In this document: positions 45,156 through 54,454 of the stretch, piece after piece
Numbering within the stretch: the first letter of the stretch is position 1
How the letters are laid out: each line of letters begins with the position of its first letter
Assembly (NCBI GenBank): GCA_017849435.1
Contig: JAFIGY010000002.1
Location: 186,001 to 250,000, forward strand
Length of the DNA stretch: 64,000 nt
Direction: 5' to 3'
Source of the DNA: Chitinophaga niabensis
GTDB lineage: Bacteria > Bacteroidota > Bacteroidia > Chitinophagales > Chitinophagaceae
Notes under the pieces: generated by a model
What the model was told of the DNA's origin: nothing
What the model saw: only the letters and a program-made list of their open reading frames with translations
Databases searched by the model: none
Translations under genes and position numbers: made by a program

Positions 45156-45776
45156 TTAGTTTTTCCTGAAAATATCAAGGATCGTTCTGGGCGCTTCGAG
45201 ATGGATCGCGTGAATGCCTAATGCGCGTGCGGCTTCCACATTGGGAAGGGTATCATCGATGAACAGGGTATGTTCCGGGTGAAGATCGTTTTCCCGAAGG
45301 ATGATCTCATAAGCTTCCTTCTCCGGCTTCCGAAACCCGATCAGGTGCGAGTAATAACTTTTATCGAAAAAGGCGGCCAGGGAAGGAATCCCGCGTGACT
45401 GTTCCAGCATGGCATTGAAGGCTTTGAGATGGATCGCGTTGGTATTGCTCAGCAGGAAAAGGTCGTACTGTTGCCGCAATTGCTGCAGCAGCTGAAGCCT
45501 GGCCAACGGATAATCCAGCAGCATGGCATTCCAGGCCCGGATGATCTGTTCATCCGTTACGCCCTCGGGCAAATGCTTCCGGATAGCAGCGAGGAACGCA
45601 GCTTCGCTGGCACGGCCGGTCTCCAGATCTTCGAACAGGTGATTGGCATGCAGCTGTGAGAACATCTCCGAAAAATTGGTGATGCCGAGGTCTGTAAATG
45701 CCTGATTAGTGCGCTGATAATCGATGTTGAGGATCACTCCTCCAAGGTCGAAAATAATGTGTCTGATGCCTTGCAT
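45156..45776 (-). CDS. HAD-family hydrolase (subfamily IA)
   Basis: A 206-residue phosphatase-like protein. Motif I FDLGGVIL has Gly-Gly after the first Asp (the second Asp of DxD is replaced, as in alpha-D-glucose-1-phosphate phosphatase YihX and relatives). Motif II is LLSNTN, motif III GFRKPEKEAYEIIL and motif IV FIDDTLPNVEAA. It probably dephosphorylates a small metabolite. A -7 box TAACTTTG ends 7 bases before the ATG. Confidence 0.92.
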   Translation of the reverse strand: MQGIRHIIFDLGGVILNIDYQRTNQAFTDLGITNFSEMFSQLHANHLFEDLETGRASEAAFLAAIRKHLPEGVTDEQIIRAWNAMLLDYPLARLQLLQQLRQQYDLFLLSNTNAIHLKAFNAMLEQSRGIPSLAAFFDKSYYSHLIGFRKPEKEAYEIILRENDLHPEHTLFIDDTLPNVEAARALGIHAIHLEAPRTILDIFRKN

Positions 45777-45783
45777 GGTGTTG

Positions 45784-45791
45784 CAAAGTTA
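45784..45791 (-). promoter_or_regulatory. -7 box 7 bases before the HAD ATG
   Basis: An exact TAnnTTTG match (TAACTTTG, minus strand) placing the transcription start at or next to the ATG at 45776. Confidence 0.5.
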
Positions 45792-45836
45792 GGAATGACG
45801 CGGAAAATTTTCTGGCGGAAATGAATAAAAAATATT

Positions 45837-45844
45837 TACTTTTG
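45837..45844 (+). promoter_or_regulatory. -7 box of the CAT-anticodon tRNA
   Basis: An exact TAnnTTTG match (TACTTTTG) 55 bases upstream of the tRNA 5' end. Confidence 0.5.
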
Positions 45845-45899
45845 CCGTCCCCTTAACGGGTCCCAAAAAGTTTGTTATATATTTTTTGTCCGCAAGGAC

Positions 45900-45973
45900 G
45901 GTCCTATAGCTCAGTTGGTTAGAGCATCTGACTCATAATCAGAGGGTCCCTGGTTCAAGCCCAGGTGGGACCA
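45900..45973 (+). tRNA. tRNA with anticodon CAT (elongator Met or Ile2)
   Basis: A 74-base cloverleaf. Acceptor GGTCCTA pairs with TGGGACC (one T-G pair), D arm AGCTCAGTTGGTTAGAGC, anticodon loop CTCATAA and T arm with GGTTCAAGCCC. CCA is not encoded. The acceptor stem does not begin like an initiator, so it is elongator tRNA-Met, or tRNA-Ile2 if C34 is modified to lysidine; the sequence alone does not decide. Confidence 0.93.
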
Positions 45974-45978
45974 CAGGT

Positions 45979-46007
45979 AAAAAGGTGACTTTAGGGTCAC
46001 CTTTTTT
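45979..46007 (+). terminator. Terminator of the CAT-anticodon tRNA
   Basis: AAAAAGGTGAC / GTCACCTTTTTT with a 6-base loop, starting 6 bases after the tRNA. Confidence 0.85.
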
Positions 46008-46539
46008 AATACAAATCATTTTCCCAAAGAACTGCTCTATATTAGTGTATCCCTCATCCACAACATGCCCAATATGATATATCATAAATTTCAGGACCTC
46101 AAAGCATATCTGGAATAAAAAAATCCATGCATGCAAAGGTACATTGCCGATTAGATGTTTATTCAGGTGCCCTGCTTTTAAAAATCTTTATTATGGAAAT
46201 ACTATGAGGGCCGATGATTCTCAGCTGAATGCACCTACAGAAGAAAAGCTACGTTGGAGAATCCCAGTGAAAAGAGTTTATGAACTTCCTTTTTCGTTTA
46301 GTGACAAGACCAAAGACTTGGTTATCGATCGCTTCCCGGATGATCTTTATAACCCGGACATTAAAATTTATCCTAAAAGAGTTGCCGTCATTAACCTGAC
46401 TAGAGACTTGAAAGTGCCTTAGCCGTAGATGGCTTTGCTATCCGAATGACCCGGATTTCCTGTTCGGCTGGTTCATTGATCAGCGATTGCTTTCGATTAC
46501 GCGCACCAAGTAAGCCGCATCGAAAACCATCATTCCTTA
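46008..46539. other. AT-rich stretch with decayed coding sequence
   Basis: About 530 bases between the tRNA terminator and the next terminator hold one short open frame (46204-46422). After its stop, other frames read protein-like for about 30 codons: a +1-shifted frame from 46412 to 46510 and a minus-strand frame 46400-46582. None is whole. This looks like remains of a gene rather than functional coding DNA. Confidence 0.4.
46204..46422 (+). pseudogene. Short open frame, possible gene remnant
   Basis: Seventy-two codons (MRADDSQLNAPTEEKLRW at the start; VYELPFSFSDKTKDLVIDRF in the middle). I do not recognise the family. The stop at 46420-46422 is followed in a shifted frame by more protein-like sequence (RRWLCYPNDPDFLFGWFIDQ), which suggests a frameshifted remnant, but a genuine small gene is possible. 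Confidence 0.3.
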
Positions 46540-46573
46540 AAAAGAACGGGCGCCAAGACTGGCGCCCGTTTTC
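46540..46573. terminator. Strong bidirectional terminator
   Basis: AACGGGCGCCA / TGGCGCCCGTT with loop AGAC. T-rich on both sides (minus-strand TTCTTTTT, plus-strand TTTTCGTT). It serves the beta-barrel gene on the minus strand. Confidence 0.85.
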
Positions 46574-46615
46574 GTTAAACAACTATTATACTTATACTAA
46601 TGAAAATACGATGAT

Positions 46616-47311
46616 CTAAAAGGGCGTCCTGTTGCGGAAGAATGCTTTCCGGTTGATGTAATGCCCGACGGATACACTAAAAGCTTCATTACGCAATCTA
46701 ACCCCGTTGCCTGGCTTCATGATGTTCTGCAAGCCATAGTCAAAATGCAGGGAAATATTGAACAGCCGCTGTATCTCTATACCATTGCTCAATGACAGCC
46801 CAAAATCCGTGCGCCGGTAGTTGCTGACGGAGCCATTGTCCGCAGGAGTGAGGGATGCATCTACATGGTTGTTTGCCCGCCCTACCACCAATACTTCCGA
46901 TGGCTCGTTCACACGATAAGCAAAATAAGGCCCGAAGCCCAGCATATATCCGATAGCAGGAGATAATACAAAACGGCTTGTCAACAATACCGGCAACTGA
47001 AAATATTGCAGCCGTAACCGAGGATCGTGACCGTTGTATGGGTTGGCATCCTGGATAGTCGCAGTACGCGCAAATCCGCTCCCCCACTGGGTAAGGAACA
47101 ACCCTGGCACTATACTTAGCTTTCTGCCCACCGGCAGATCTGCCGTAAATCCCATCCTGTATCCCGCAAGCAGGTTCCCGGCAGCAGTTTCATACCCGTC
47201 TTCAGCCGTGTTGCGGGAAAAAGCAACGCCTGCTGAGAACTGGATCAGCTGGGCTTTCAACAACTGGCTGTGTATGAATGTTAAACCGATGATGAGTGAC
47301 AGGTATTTCAT
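46616..47311 (-). CDS. Outer-membrane beta-barrel protein (PorT-like)
   Basis: A 231-residue exported protein. Signal peptide (residues 1-20, SQLLKAQ), then amphipathic strands (LLAGYRMGFTADLPVGRKLSIVPGLFLTQWG, LRLQYFQLPVLLTSRFVLSPAIGYMLGFGPYFAYRV). The segment LQYFQLPVLL is typical of PorT-type barrels. A function cannot be assigned. It lies between two terminators, so it is monocistronic. Confidence 0.75.
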   Translation of the reverse strand: MKYLSLIIGLTFIHSQLLKAQLIQFSAGVAFSRNTAEDGYETAAGNLLAGYRMGFTADLPVGRKLSIVPGLFLTQWGSGFARTATIQDANPYNGHDPRLRLQYFQLPVLLTSRFVLSPAIGYMLGFGPYFAYRVNEPSEVLVVGRANNHVDASLTPADNGSVSNYRRTDFGLSLSNGIEIQRLFNISLHFDYGLQNIMKPGNGVRLRNEAFSVSVGHYINRKAFFRNRTPF

Positions 47312-47376
47312 AGTATCTGCTATGCGTCCTTCCGTTTTGAAAACCGGGAATATTTCTTTTTTCCTACGCCATGCCT

Positions 47377-47415
47377 AAAAAAAGAAGCCGTCTCCGCGGA
47401 GACAGCCCCTTTTTC
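47377..47415 (-). terminator. Terminator of the DUF5686 gene
   Basis: On the minus strand a 12-bp stem around TGTCTCC/GGAGACG (with G-T pairs) is followed by seven T. It lies about 70 bases after the stop. The plus-strand T run is shorter. Confidence 0.75.
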
Positions 47416-47482
47416 CTATTTCCCCTCCCTCTGGGAACCCGCCTTGGTATTCCCGAGGAGATCTTTAGATGCCCTGCGGGCA

Positions 47483-49993
47483 TCAGAATTGTATTCTGAA
47501 GCTGCCGAAAACGCCGAAGTTCTGGGCAGTGGCCATGCTTTTTGCATCCGGAGAGAATCGCCATACAGCATCTACCCGGAAGAATTTAAAAATATTGTCG
47601 ATGCCGGTGCCTACCTCGGTATACAGGTGTCCTTTCAGTGAGTGCATCCCGTACCCCATCGCTTCAAAACGGTTAAATGCTTTATTGGAGGGCGACAGGT
47701 CGCCGATAACCGTTTTCATGTTCCAGAACTGCCGCATATTTGTCCGGCGCATGAACGGAAGCAGGTTGAGCAGTTTCTTTTCAAAGTTGTGCTCGATATT
47801 GAACCCGGCATATTGATCGCTGAAGAACTCATACTTGTTCATCAGGCTGAATGCATCTTTATTGTAATAGTAATGTTCGTTACCAGGATGCATTTGCAGG
47901 AGCATGAACGGCACCTGGTTCCCGAATATCTTTCCGGCATAGGCCATGTATGTAACCTGCCCCCAGCGTGGCAGGCGGAAACGCTGGTTAACACTGATAT
48001 TCACTTTCTGGTAAACGTACTGGCTGCCCATAACACCTTCAGGGGCGAAAGCATATATCAGCTCTGTAACAGGCTGGTTGCTCCTGATCCGGCGGACTTT
48101 CCTGTGCGTGCGCAAGGTTCTTTCGCCTGGAGCGTAACGGAATTTCATCTGGAATTCCGTGTTGATAAAATCGTTGGTACCGCTCGGCGTAAACCATTTG
48201 CGCTTGGGGAGCGGATCAAATGTTTCGTAATCGCTGCGGGCCGCAGATGCCTGTATGGAGAGGCTGTTGGGGAATGTTTTCGTAACGGCAAGCCGCACTT
48301 CGTCTTCCCGCACAAATTTCTGCGGAATGTTCGGCCGGCGGATGATCTGGCTGAATATGTTGTCCAGCGACACTTCCTCTCCGTTGAATCCCCGCTGGCG
48401 GTTATCGAGATCATGTTTATAGGACGGCTGAATATTCCAGCCGTTATCTCCGGGGAGGTTCCAGGATGCACCGATCTTCCCTTTCCACGCCTTGTCTTTC
48501 ACACCATACGCCAGGTAAGCATACAGGCGGAGATCTTTACTGAAACGCTCGGTAGTGCCAACATCAAACCGGAAACGTAATCCTTCGAGCGTGTTGCGGC
48601 TGACCCATTTGTACCATGGCCCGATCTCTATGGCTCCGAATTTCTTGTGACCGTCTACAAGGAAGGAAAATGTGTTGCTCAGTTTTTTAAACGCCGGCAA
48701 AGCCCGCAGCGTATCCACCAGCTGCATGGCTTTCTGCTCATTCACAGATAGTGACTCCGGTCGCTGTAAATCCCACCAGGTATTGGTTTGCGCGGAAGCA
48801 TCGTTCAACATCACGGTTTCTTCTTTCTTCCTGTTATTATTCAGCTTATCCGTAATGAACGGTTCATTCACTTTTACTTTCTGGTACAGAGTGGTCTTTC
48901 GGCCGATGAAAGAAGTTTTATTCCTGCCAAAGGGTGCAAGTTCCACAATGAACTTGTCTTTCGTCACCACCCATTCTTTCCCGTTCAGCAATGCGAATTC
49001 CTGTACAATACCGAGGCGTTTTACAAAATTCATGTTCACTGCACCGTCAACCGCAAGGCTGATCTTCTGCAAAGCCCATGTGGTACTGTGCACCCAGCAG
49101 TCGCCGGAGAAAAGGTTATCTCCTTCATGTTTAGGCGTGAACCGGAGGTGATAGTAAGGGTCACCGTTAATGATCTGCGTATCCAGACCTTTGTAGTTGT
49201 AATACCGGTCCCCTACGCTGCTAACAGGACTGATGAACTCCCTTCCGAACACATTCATGTAATCGTTGTAGGTATTGATCTTCTGATGAATGCCACCCAT
49301 GTATTCCATGACGGACTCATTGCGGATACCACTGGTCTGCAGGGCTTTGATCTCTTCCCGCACTTTTTCAGGACGATGGGAAACGTAGTAGTCAGACAGG
49401 GATTCGGTCAGAAAAACGGGCAGGAAGGGATCCTGTTCGGAAATACTGTCTACCTTATCCAGCACAAACATGAACGGTTTCAGGAGCGGGTTCTTCTCCA
49501 GCCGTGATTTATCCAGATTGGCAAGGTCGATCTCCAGTTTGTTATATAATTCGCTGTAGTAGGAATCATAATGTCCGGGTGCGTTCTCATGCTTATGTGC
49601 CACGATATTCTTCCACCAGAGCAGGCCCTTGTTGTATTTGCTTTTAATAACCACGCCTTCTTTGGTAGCCGTTTCCATCAGTATCTCAAGCTCCGTTCTT
49701 TTTTCATTGTCTGCAAAAACCAGTTTCCGGTTCTCATATCCCACATAACTGATCACAAGCGTATCGCCGGGCTTGCTGCTATTTTTCAGGGAAAAATGCC
49801 CGATACTATCTGCCAGTATCCCGAAGCCCGCTGCTTTCCAATATACCGTGGCAAATGCAAGCGGCTCCTGTGTGAACCGGTTCATCACTTTTCCTGTTAC
49901 TACCTTCCGGTCTTGCGCAAACAGGATCAGAGGGATAAACAGTAAGCAACAGCACGTGAGAAGTTTGCCTATGCGTATGCGCTTTTCTTGCAT
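47483..49993 (-). CDS. DUF5686/carboxypeptidase-like regulatory domain outer-membrane protein
   Basis: An 836-residue exported protein. Signal peptide (1-26, CCCLLFIPLILFAQ), a carboxypeptidase regulatory-like domain (about 28-110, VTGKVMNRFTQEPLAFATVYW), a middle domain, and a long C-terminal set of barrel strands ending RFSPDAKSMATAQNFGVFGSFRIQF. This is the DUF5686 architecture, found only in Bacteroidota and located at the outer membrane. Function unknown; no SusD-like partner is present. Confidence 0.85.
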   Translation of the reverse strand: MQEKRIRIGKLLTCCCLLFIPLILFAQDRKVVTGKVMNRFTQEPLAFATVYWKAAGFGILADSIGHFSLKNSSKPGDTLVISYVGYENRKLVFADNEKRTELEILMETATKEGVVIKSKYNKGLLWWKNIVAHKHENAPGHYDSYYSELYNKLEIDLANLDKSRLEKNPLLKPFMFVLDKVDSISEQDPFLPVFLTESLSDYYVSHRPEKVREEIKALQTSGIRNESVMEYMGGIHQKINTYNDYMNVFGREFISPVSSVGDRYYNYKGLDTQIINGDPYYHLRFTPKHEGDNLFSGDCWVHSTTWALQKISLAVDGAVNMNFVKRLGIVQEFALLNGKEWVVTKDKFIVELAPFGRNKTSFIGRKTTLYQKVKVNEPFITDKLNNNRKKEETVMLNDASAQTNTWWDLQRPESLSVNEQKAMQLVDTLRALPAFKKLSNTFSFLVDGHKKFGAIEIGPWYKWVSRNTLEGLRFRFDVGTTERFSKDLRLYAYLAYGVKDKAWKGKIGASWNLPGDNGWNIQPSYKHDLDNRQRGFNGEEVSLDNIFSQIIRRPNIPQKFVREDEVRLAVTKTFPNSLSIQASAARSDYETFDPLPKRKWFTPSGTNDFINTEFQMKFRYAPGERTLRTHRKVRRIRSNQPVTELIYAFAPEGVMGSQYVYQKVNISVNQRFRLPRWGQVTYMAYAGKIFGNQVPFMLLQMHPGNEHYYYNKDAFSLMNKYEFFSDQYAGFNIEHNFEKKLLNLLPFMRRTNMRQFWNMKTVIGDLSPSNKAFNRFEAMGYGMHSLKGHLYTEVGTGIDNIFKFFRVDAVWRFSPDAKSMATAQNFGVFGSFRIQF

Positions 49994-50029
49994 TTAATTT
50001 CTTGTATAGCCAGGTAACAGTGTTCGTTT

Positions 50030-50060
50030 AAAAAAGGGGCAACCACGAAAGAAGTTGCCC
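50030..50060 (-). terminator. Terminator of the FecI-FecR-TonB receptor unit
   Basis: On the minus strand GGGCAAC / GTTGCCC with a 10-base loop is followed by a T run. It lies about 145 bases after the receptor stop. A second hairpin without a T run (TTACCTG / CAGGTAA, about 50159-50177) is nearer the stop. Confidence 0.75.
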
Positions 50061-50204
50061 GTTATTTACAGGGAGAACGTGCAGTTTCAATACGGCCGTT
50101 CTGCATTTGAATTGGTTACGTTAAATGGTTGAGAATGAAATATTTTAAATACTGCTCTTACCTGTAAAACAGGTAAATGCGGGAATTTCCTACGCGTTGA
50201 AAAA

Positions 50205-52796
50205 TTAAAAACTGAAGGTGTAGGAGAGGTAGTAGGTGAAGTTGAAGATACGGTTGGAGGTGAGCGTGGAATTGAAAGTATCTCCCTCCATATTCCAGAA
50301 ATCAGGCAGGTACTTGGTTTTGGCCTGATAGGCGTTATACAGACCGGCGGAAAGTTTATGCTTTAGCCTGCCGGTGGACAGATAAAAGTTGGTGTTGAAG
50401 TTCAAGCGGTGGTATGCCGGCGCTCTTTTGAGGTTATAGAGCCGGTCATAGTAGATGAACGATTTGGAAGGATCCAGATCATGGTTCGGCGCGTCAGGTG
50501 GACGGCTGTCGTTGAAATCCGGATCAGAACCGGCAGGCAGCCACAGCCAGTCGCCAGTGCTGTAATACCAGAGAAGGCTTAATTCCCAGAACCTGAAGGG
50601 CATGTAGTTGACGGATACATTCAGATTGTGGCGGCGATCGTAGCGGAAGGGATATTTTCTGCCATCATTGATCCCGTCAAACTGCCGCCAGCTCCAGGCC
50701 AGCGCGTAGGAAAGCTGCAGGCGCCAGCGTTTGAGGCGTTGGGCAGCCAGTATTTCTGCTCCGTACGACCATCCTTTTCCTGCGAGGATGTCTTGCTCCC
50801 AGGTGGTTTCATCGTAAAAAATATTTCCTTTCTCCGCGAAATTCGTCACATTGTCCATCTTCTTGTAATAGATCTCTCCCGTAAGATTAGTGCCTCTTTT
50901 GCTTCGGAGATTGTAACCCAGATTGACCATATTGCTTTCAACCGGACGGAGCAGCCGGGTGCTGGGAACCCAGAACTCGCTGTTGATGCCCATGAACGGA
51001 CTTGTTACCTGGTGCAGGTATTGGCCCATACGGGAGTAGGAAAAGAATAACTGCTGATCCGGCGCAAGCCGGTAGGAGGCGAACAGCCTCGGCTGGAAAG
51101 TATTATAGTTATAATCACGGAAACGGTAGGCTGTAAAATGCATACCCGGCCTTAGCAGCAGGTCAGGCGTAACATGAATCTCGTTCTCGTAATAGAGTGC
51201 CAGCTCGTTGAACGGCAGCGGCTTCATGGGTTTGTAGTAATCCAGCTGATCGCGGAATTCCGGGGAGATGTCTGAATTGAACGGATGGATGATGGTACGG
51301 GAGAATTTGCCGCCAAAGCGGAACTGCACGTCAGGTGTGGCGCTGAGCTCGAATTGTGATTTGGCTTCATATTGTTCGATGGAAGCGTAGTTGTTGAACG
51401 CTTTACTGGAGCGGACTTCCCCGGTTATAGAATCCTCCACGTTAAATTTCATGCCAGCCAGGTTATGATAATTGCTGACATTGAAAGTGGTGTTCACGAA
51501 AGAGCGCGGGCCCAACACGTGGTTCCAGTTGAGCGTAGCCAGCTTGTTGCCCCACATCTGCAAATTCTGATAATCCACCTGCCGTAACTTAAGCCGGTCT
51601 TTTCCTATATATCCGCTCACCATCAGCTTATCATTCCTGCCGATCAGTTGTGTGATCTTCAGGTGCATGTCGTAAAACCGGATCGAATAATCTTCATCCA
51701 CGATCTTTAACAAGGGGTTGGTCCAGCTGTTACGGACAGACGCCATCAACGCCGTACGCTGTTTCACGATCGGCCCTTCAATGGTCAACGCCCCTGCGAG
51801 GAAACCAGCGTTACCTTCCGCGCTCCATTTGTCCATACTCCCGTCTTTGGTGTTCACTTCCGTGATGGAAGAAAGTGCATCCCCGAAGCGGCAGGGAAAA
51901 TCGTTCTTGAACTGGCGGATGGATTTTACGGAAACGTTATTGATGATGGAGATCTCTCCCAAAAGGTGACTGGGGTTGAATACCCGGTTCCCGTCCAGCA
52001 GGAAAAGGCTCTGATCCGGGTCTCCACCGCGCACCAGCAACTTGCCCGTTGTTTCCTGCGTCTCCACGTTACCGGGGATCAGGTACAGGGAGCGCACGGG
52101 ATCCGTTTCACCAAGAAAGTTATTATAGGCATCCGCGAGGTATTTGTCCGGAACGGAGCCCCCGTCTTTTTGCAGCACACTCCCTGATTCCACTTTTACT
52201 TCCGGCAGGGTGGCCGGAATCATGGGCAGGTTCATGCGAGTTGCGCTGCCGATGAAAACCTCCGCAGTACGCGTAGGGTATCCGGCATAAGAGAATTGAA
52301 TGAGGTGCTTCCCTTCGGGGAGGTTCAGGCTGTAATAACCGAAATTGTTGGATTGTACTGCCTGTCCGGAATTCAGGTCCCGGATCACGGCAAAGGGTAA
52401 GGGTTCCAGGCTGCTTGCCTCCTGTATGAAACCATACAGGGGATAGTGTTCGGCCAGTTTACCTTTTGTGAGCAGGGAAGAGGAAGGAACGAGGATGATC
52501 TTGTCATTTTTCTCTTCCAGCGTCACTTTTTCTCCAGCGAGAATCTGATCCAGCGCAGTACCCAGCGTGATCCGCCCTTCCGGAAGATCGGCCGTCCGTT
52601 CCTGGTTCAGGTAATAAGGAGAATATTCGATAATGACCCCGCTGAGATCGGAGACTCTGCCCAGTAATACCGGCAGTGTGCCGCTGGAGGCTTTACAGTT
52701 GAATTTTTTCTTCAGCAGGGTACTCTGGGCATGTACTCTAAAAGGGAGGCAGGTTACGAAAACCAGTAAGATAAAGGAATACCATAACGGCTGCAA
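50205..52796 (-). CDS. TonB-dependent receptor with secretin/TonB N-terminal (STN) domain
   Basis: An 863-residue outer-membrane receptor. Signal peptide (1-23, FRVHAQ), STN-like signalling domain (about 30-105, with LSGVIIEYSPYYLN and TLGTALDQIL), carboxypeptidase-like domain (about 120-205), plug (about 215-330, GKLLVRGGDPDQSLFLLDGNRVFNP) and a 22-strand-type barrel ending in FNFTYYLSYTFSF. The STN domain plus upstream FecR and FecI implies signal transfer from substrate binding to the sigma factor. No SusD follows, so the ligand need not be a glycan. The gap to fecR is 52 bases. Confidence 0.92.
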   Translation of the reverse strand: MQPLWYSFILLVFVTCLPFRVHAQSTLLKKKFNCKASSGTLPVLLGRVSDLSGVIIEYSPYYLNQERTADLPEGRITLGTALDQILAGEKVTLEEKNDKIILVPSSSLLTKGKLAEHYPLYGFIQEASSLEPLPFAVIRDLNSGQAVQSNNFGYYSLNLPEGKHLIQFSYAGYPTRTAEVFIGSATRMNLPMIPATLPEVKVESGSVLQKDGGSVPDKYLADAYNNFLGETDPVRSLYLIPGNVETQETTGKLLVRGGDPDQSLFLLDGNRVFNPSHLLGEISIINNVSVKSIRQFKNDFPCRFGDALSSITEVNTKDGSMDKWSAEGNAGFLAGALTIEGPIVKQRTALMASVRNSWTNPLLKIVDEDYSIRFYDMHLKITQLIGRNDKLMVSGYIGKDRLKLRQVDYQNLQMWGNKLATLNWNHVLGPRSFVNTTFNVSNYHNLAGMKFNVEDSITGEVRSSKAFNNYASIEQYEAKSQFELSATPDVQFRFGGKFSRTIIHPFNSDISPEFRDQLDYYKPMKPLPFNELALYYENEIHVTPDLLLRPGMHFTAYRFRDYNYNTFQPRLFASYRLAPDQQLFFSYSRMGQYLHQVTSPFMGINSEFWVPSTRLLRPVESNMVNLGYNLRSKRGTNLTGEIYYKKMDNVTNFAEKGNIFYDETTWEQDILAGKGWSYGAEILAAQRLKRWRLQLSYALAWSWRQFDGINDGRKYPFRYDRRHNLNVSVNYMPFRFWELSLLWYYSTGDWLWLPAGSDPDFNDSRPPDAPNHDLDPSKSFIYYDRLYNLKRAPAYHRLNFNTNFYLSTGRLKHKLSAGLYNAYQAKTKYLPDFWNMEGDTFNSTLTSNRIFNFTYYLSYTFSF

Positions 52797-52848
52797 TCCG
52801 TTAGCTGGAAGCGGTTTTATATTATTGCGATCGCCTGGTATGATGCTG

Positions 52849-53823
52849 TTACGGTTGAAAAATAATGACGGTATCGTTTTGCCTGCGATACTGCAGCCCC
52901 GTCAGCGCTGCGATCTCACCCAGTACCTGCTCCAGTGGTTGTTCCCTGAAGCTGGCGGTAACGGTAAGTTCGCCGGCCCTGGCTTCGAGTGTGGTGTCCA
53001 GCAGCACAGGTACCCCGAAATGATCTGAAAGGTCCTTTGCCACCCGGTCCAGCCCGGCTCTTTCGAACTGCAGAACGCCAGTTTGCCAGGAAAGATAGTT
53101 AGAATCGTTTACATTTTGTTGTTCAAACCCTTTGTTACCCAACAAAGCTTCCTGGCGGGCGGAAAGTACACAATGCTGGTCGGGCTCTTTCTTATCGGTA
53201 AAAAGCACTTTCCCGCTGGCCACTACTACCCGGTCCTCGTTATTCCCGGTATGCACCAGGAAAGAAGTGCCCAGTACCTGTATTACCGATCTTTCCGTAT
53301 GAATGCGGAAGGGTTGGTTGTCGTCTGCTTTCACGTCAAAAAAGGCGTCTCCATTGAGAACCACCTTCCGTTCTTCCCCTTTGAAAACAGTGGGATATTG
53401 CAGGGAAGATCCTTTACGAAGCGTTACTTTAGAGCCGTCAGGCAGGGAAAGTTCAACATTCCCTGTTTTGGCGACAGCCATCTGCAAATTACGATGATCC
53501 CGCTGGAAAAGTAACCATCCCGCCAGGAGCAATACCCCTGCCATCACCGCGGCGGCGGCCAGGGTTCTGAAGGAGAAAGCCACACGAAGTTTCTTTTTAC
53601 CATTCAGCCGCTCGTCCAGCCGCTTCCAGGCGCCAGCGGTGTCGAAAGCCGGCTCATTTAATATATGACCGGATTCCGTCCACAGCAGCATCAATTCCCT
53701 GAACTCATTCTCATGGTCAGGGTGCTGGCCGCGCCATTCCTCTAAAAGGCGCCGCTCTTCCGCACTTTCCCTTCCCTGGAAATGCTTTTCAATGATTGTC
53801 TGTATATGCTCGGATAACTCCAT
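52849..53823 (-). CDS. FecR-type anti-sigma factor
   Basis: A 324-residue membrane protein. N-terminal cytoplasmic domain (1-85, with LEEWRGQHPDHENEF), one membrane helix (about 86-106, TLAAAAVMAGVLLLAGWLLF), periplasmic FecR domain (about 115-215, VELSLPDGSKVTLRKGSSLQYP) and a C-terminal DUF4974 domain (about 255-322) that resembles STN. It relays the signal from the TonB receptor to the sigma factor encoded 44 bases upstream. Confidence 0.95.
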   Translation of the reverse strand: MELSEHIQTIIEKHFQGRESAEERRLLEEWRGQHPDHENEFRELMLLWTESGHILNEPAFDTAGAWKRLDERLNGKKKLRVAFSFRTLAAAAVMAGVLLLAGWLLFQRDHRNLQMAVAKTGNVELSLPDGSKVTLRKGSSLQYPTVFKGEERKVVLNGDAFFDVKADDNQPFRIHTERSVIQVLGTSFLVHTGNNEDRVVVASGKVLFTDKKEPDQHCVLSARQEALLGNKGFEQQNVNDSNYLSWQTGVLQFERAGLDRVAKDLSDHFGVPVLLDTTLEARAGELTVTASFREQPLEQVLGEIAALTGLQYRRQNDTVIIFQP

Positions 53824-53867
53824 TGTATTTTGCTCTAATTAAAAGAACAGGATCTTGGGCAAAACTC

Positions 53868-54425
53868 CTACGATCCCTGAAAAAAATATAAAATTATCAC
53901 TCCCCACCAGAAATGTACCCCTTTTGCAAAGGCTTTCAACAGCTTAACCGCCTTCCAGAGCTGATTATTCACGGTTTTGATGGAAATACCCAGGCTATCC
54001 GCTATCTCCTGGTTGCTCAGGTCCCCCATCCGGCTGAGCATGAACACCTCCTTGCACTTGGGCGGAAGCTGTTCGATCCCTTTCTCCAGCAGGGCCCGGT
54101 AGTTCACCGGTTCCGACCCCGCGGGTTCCGCGGGCAGGGCAGCCTCGTCTTCCGGGTCCATATCGGACAGGCTGTAAACAGGCATCCGTTGCTCCCGGCT
54201 CAAATGCGTGAGGCAATTGTTGCGTACAGCGGTGAAAAGGTAAAACCGGATGCTTTCAGAGGCGATGAGGTCTTTACGGTTCTCCCATATCCGTGCAAAA
54301 ACCTCCTGTACAACATCCTCACAGACCTCCCGTTCTTTTACCAGGCTGAAAGCATACTTGCAAAGCGGATCATAGAATTTTTCAAATACAAGCTGAAACT
54401 GTCTGTAAAGCTCCTTTACATCCAC
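53868..54425 (-). CDS. ECF sigma factor (FecI-like)
   Basis: About 185 residues. Region 2 is FEKFYDPLCKYAFSLVKEREVCEDVVQEVFARIW; region 4 is LPPKCKEVFMLSRMGDLSNQEIADSLGISIKTVNNQLWKAVKLL. No ATG opens the frame. I use the GTG at 54425, 21 bases after a -7 box; an upstream in-frame TTG (54449) overlaps that box and so cannot be the start if the box is used. The C-terminal tail is hydrophobic (HFWWGVIILYFF), which is unusual for the family and might touch the membrane. First gene of the FecI-FecR-receptor unit. Confidence 0.9.
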   Translation of the reverse strand: MDVKELYRQFQLVFEKFYDPLCKYAFSLVKEREVCEDVVQEVFARIWENRKDLIASESIRFYLFTAVRNNCLTHLSREQRMPVYSLSDMDPEDEAALPAEPAGSEPVNYRALLEKGIEQLPPKCKEVFMLSRMGDLSNQEIADSLGISIKTVNNQLWKAVKLLKAFAKGVHFWWGVIILYFFQGS

Positions 54426-54446
54426 AGAATAAAAATTTATACCCTT

Positions 54447-54454
54447 CAAATTTA
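54447..54454 (-). promoter_or_regulatory. -7 box of the FecI-like sigma factor gene
   Basis: An exact TAnnTTTG match (TAAATTTG, minus strand). It overlaps a possible TTG start and so favours the GTG at 54425. Confidence 0.45.

Noticed and set aside
54426..54449. TTG at 54449 as the start of the FecI-like gene
   Set aside because: The TTG overlaps the exact -7 box TAAATTTG, so it would not be in the mRNA. The GTG at 54425 is preferred.
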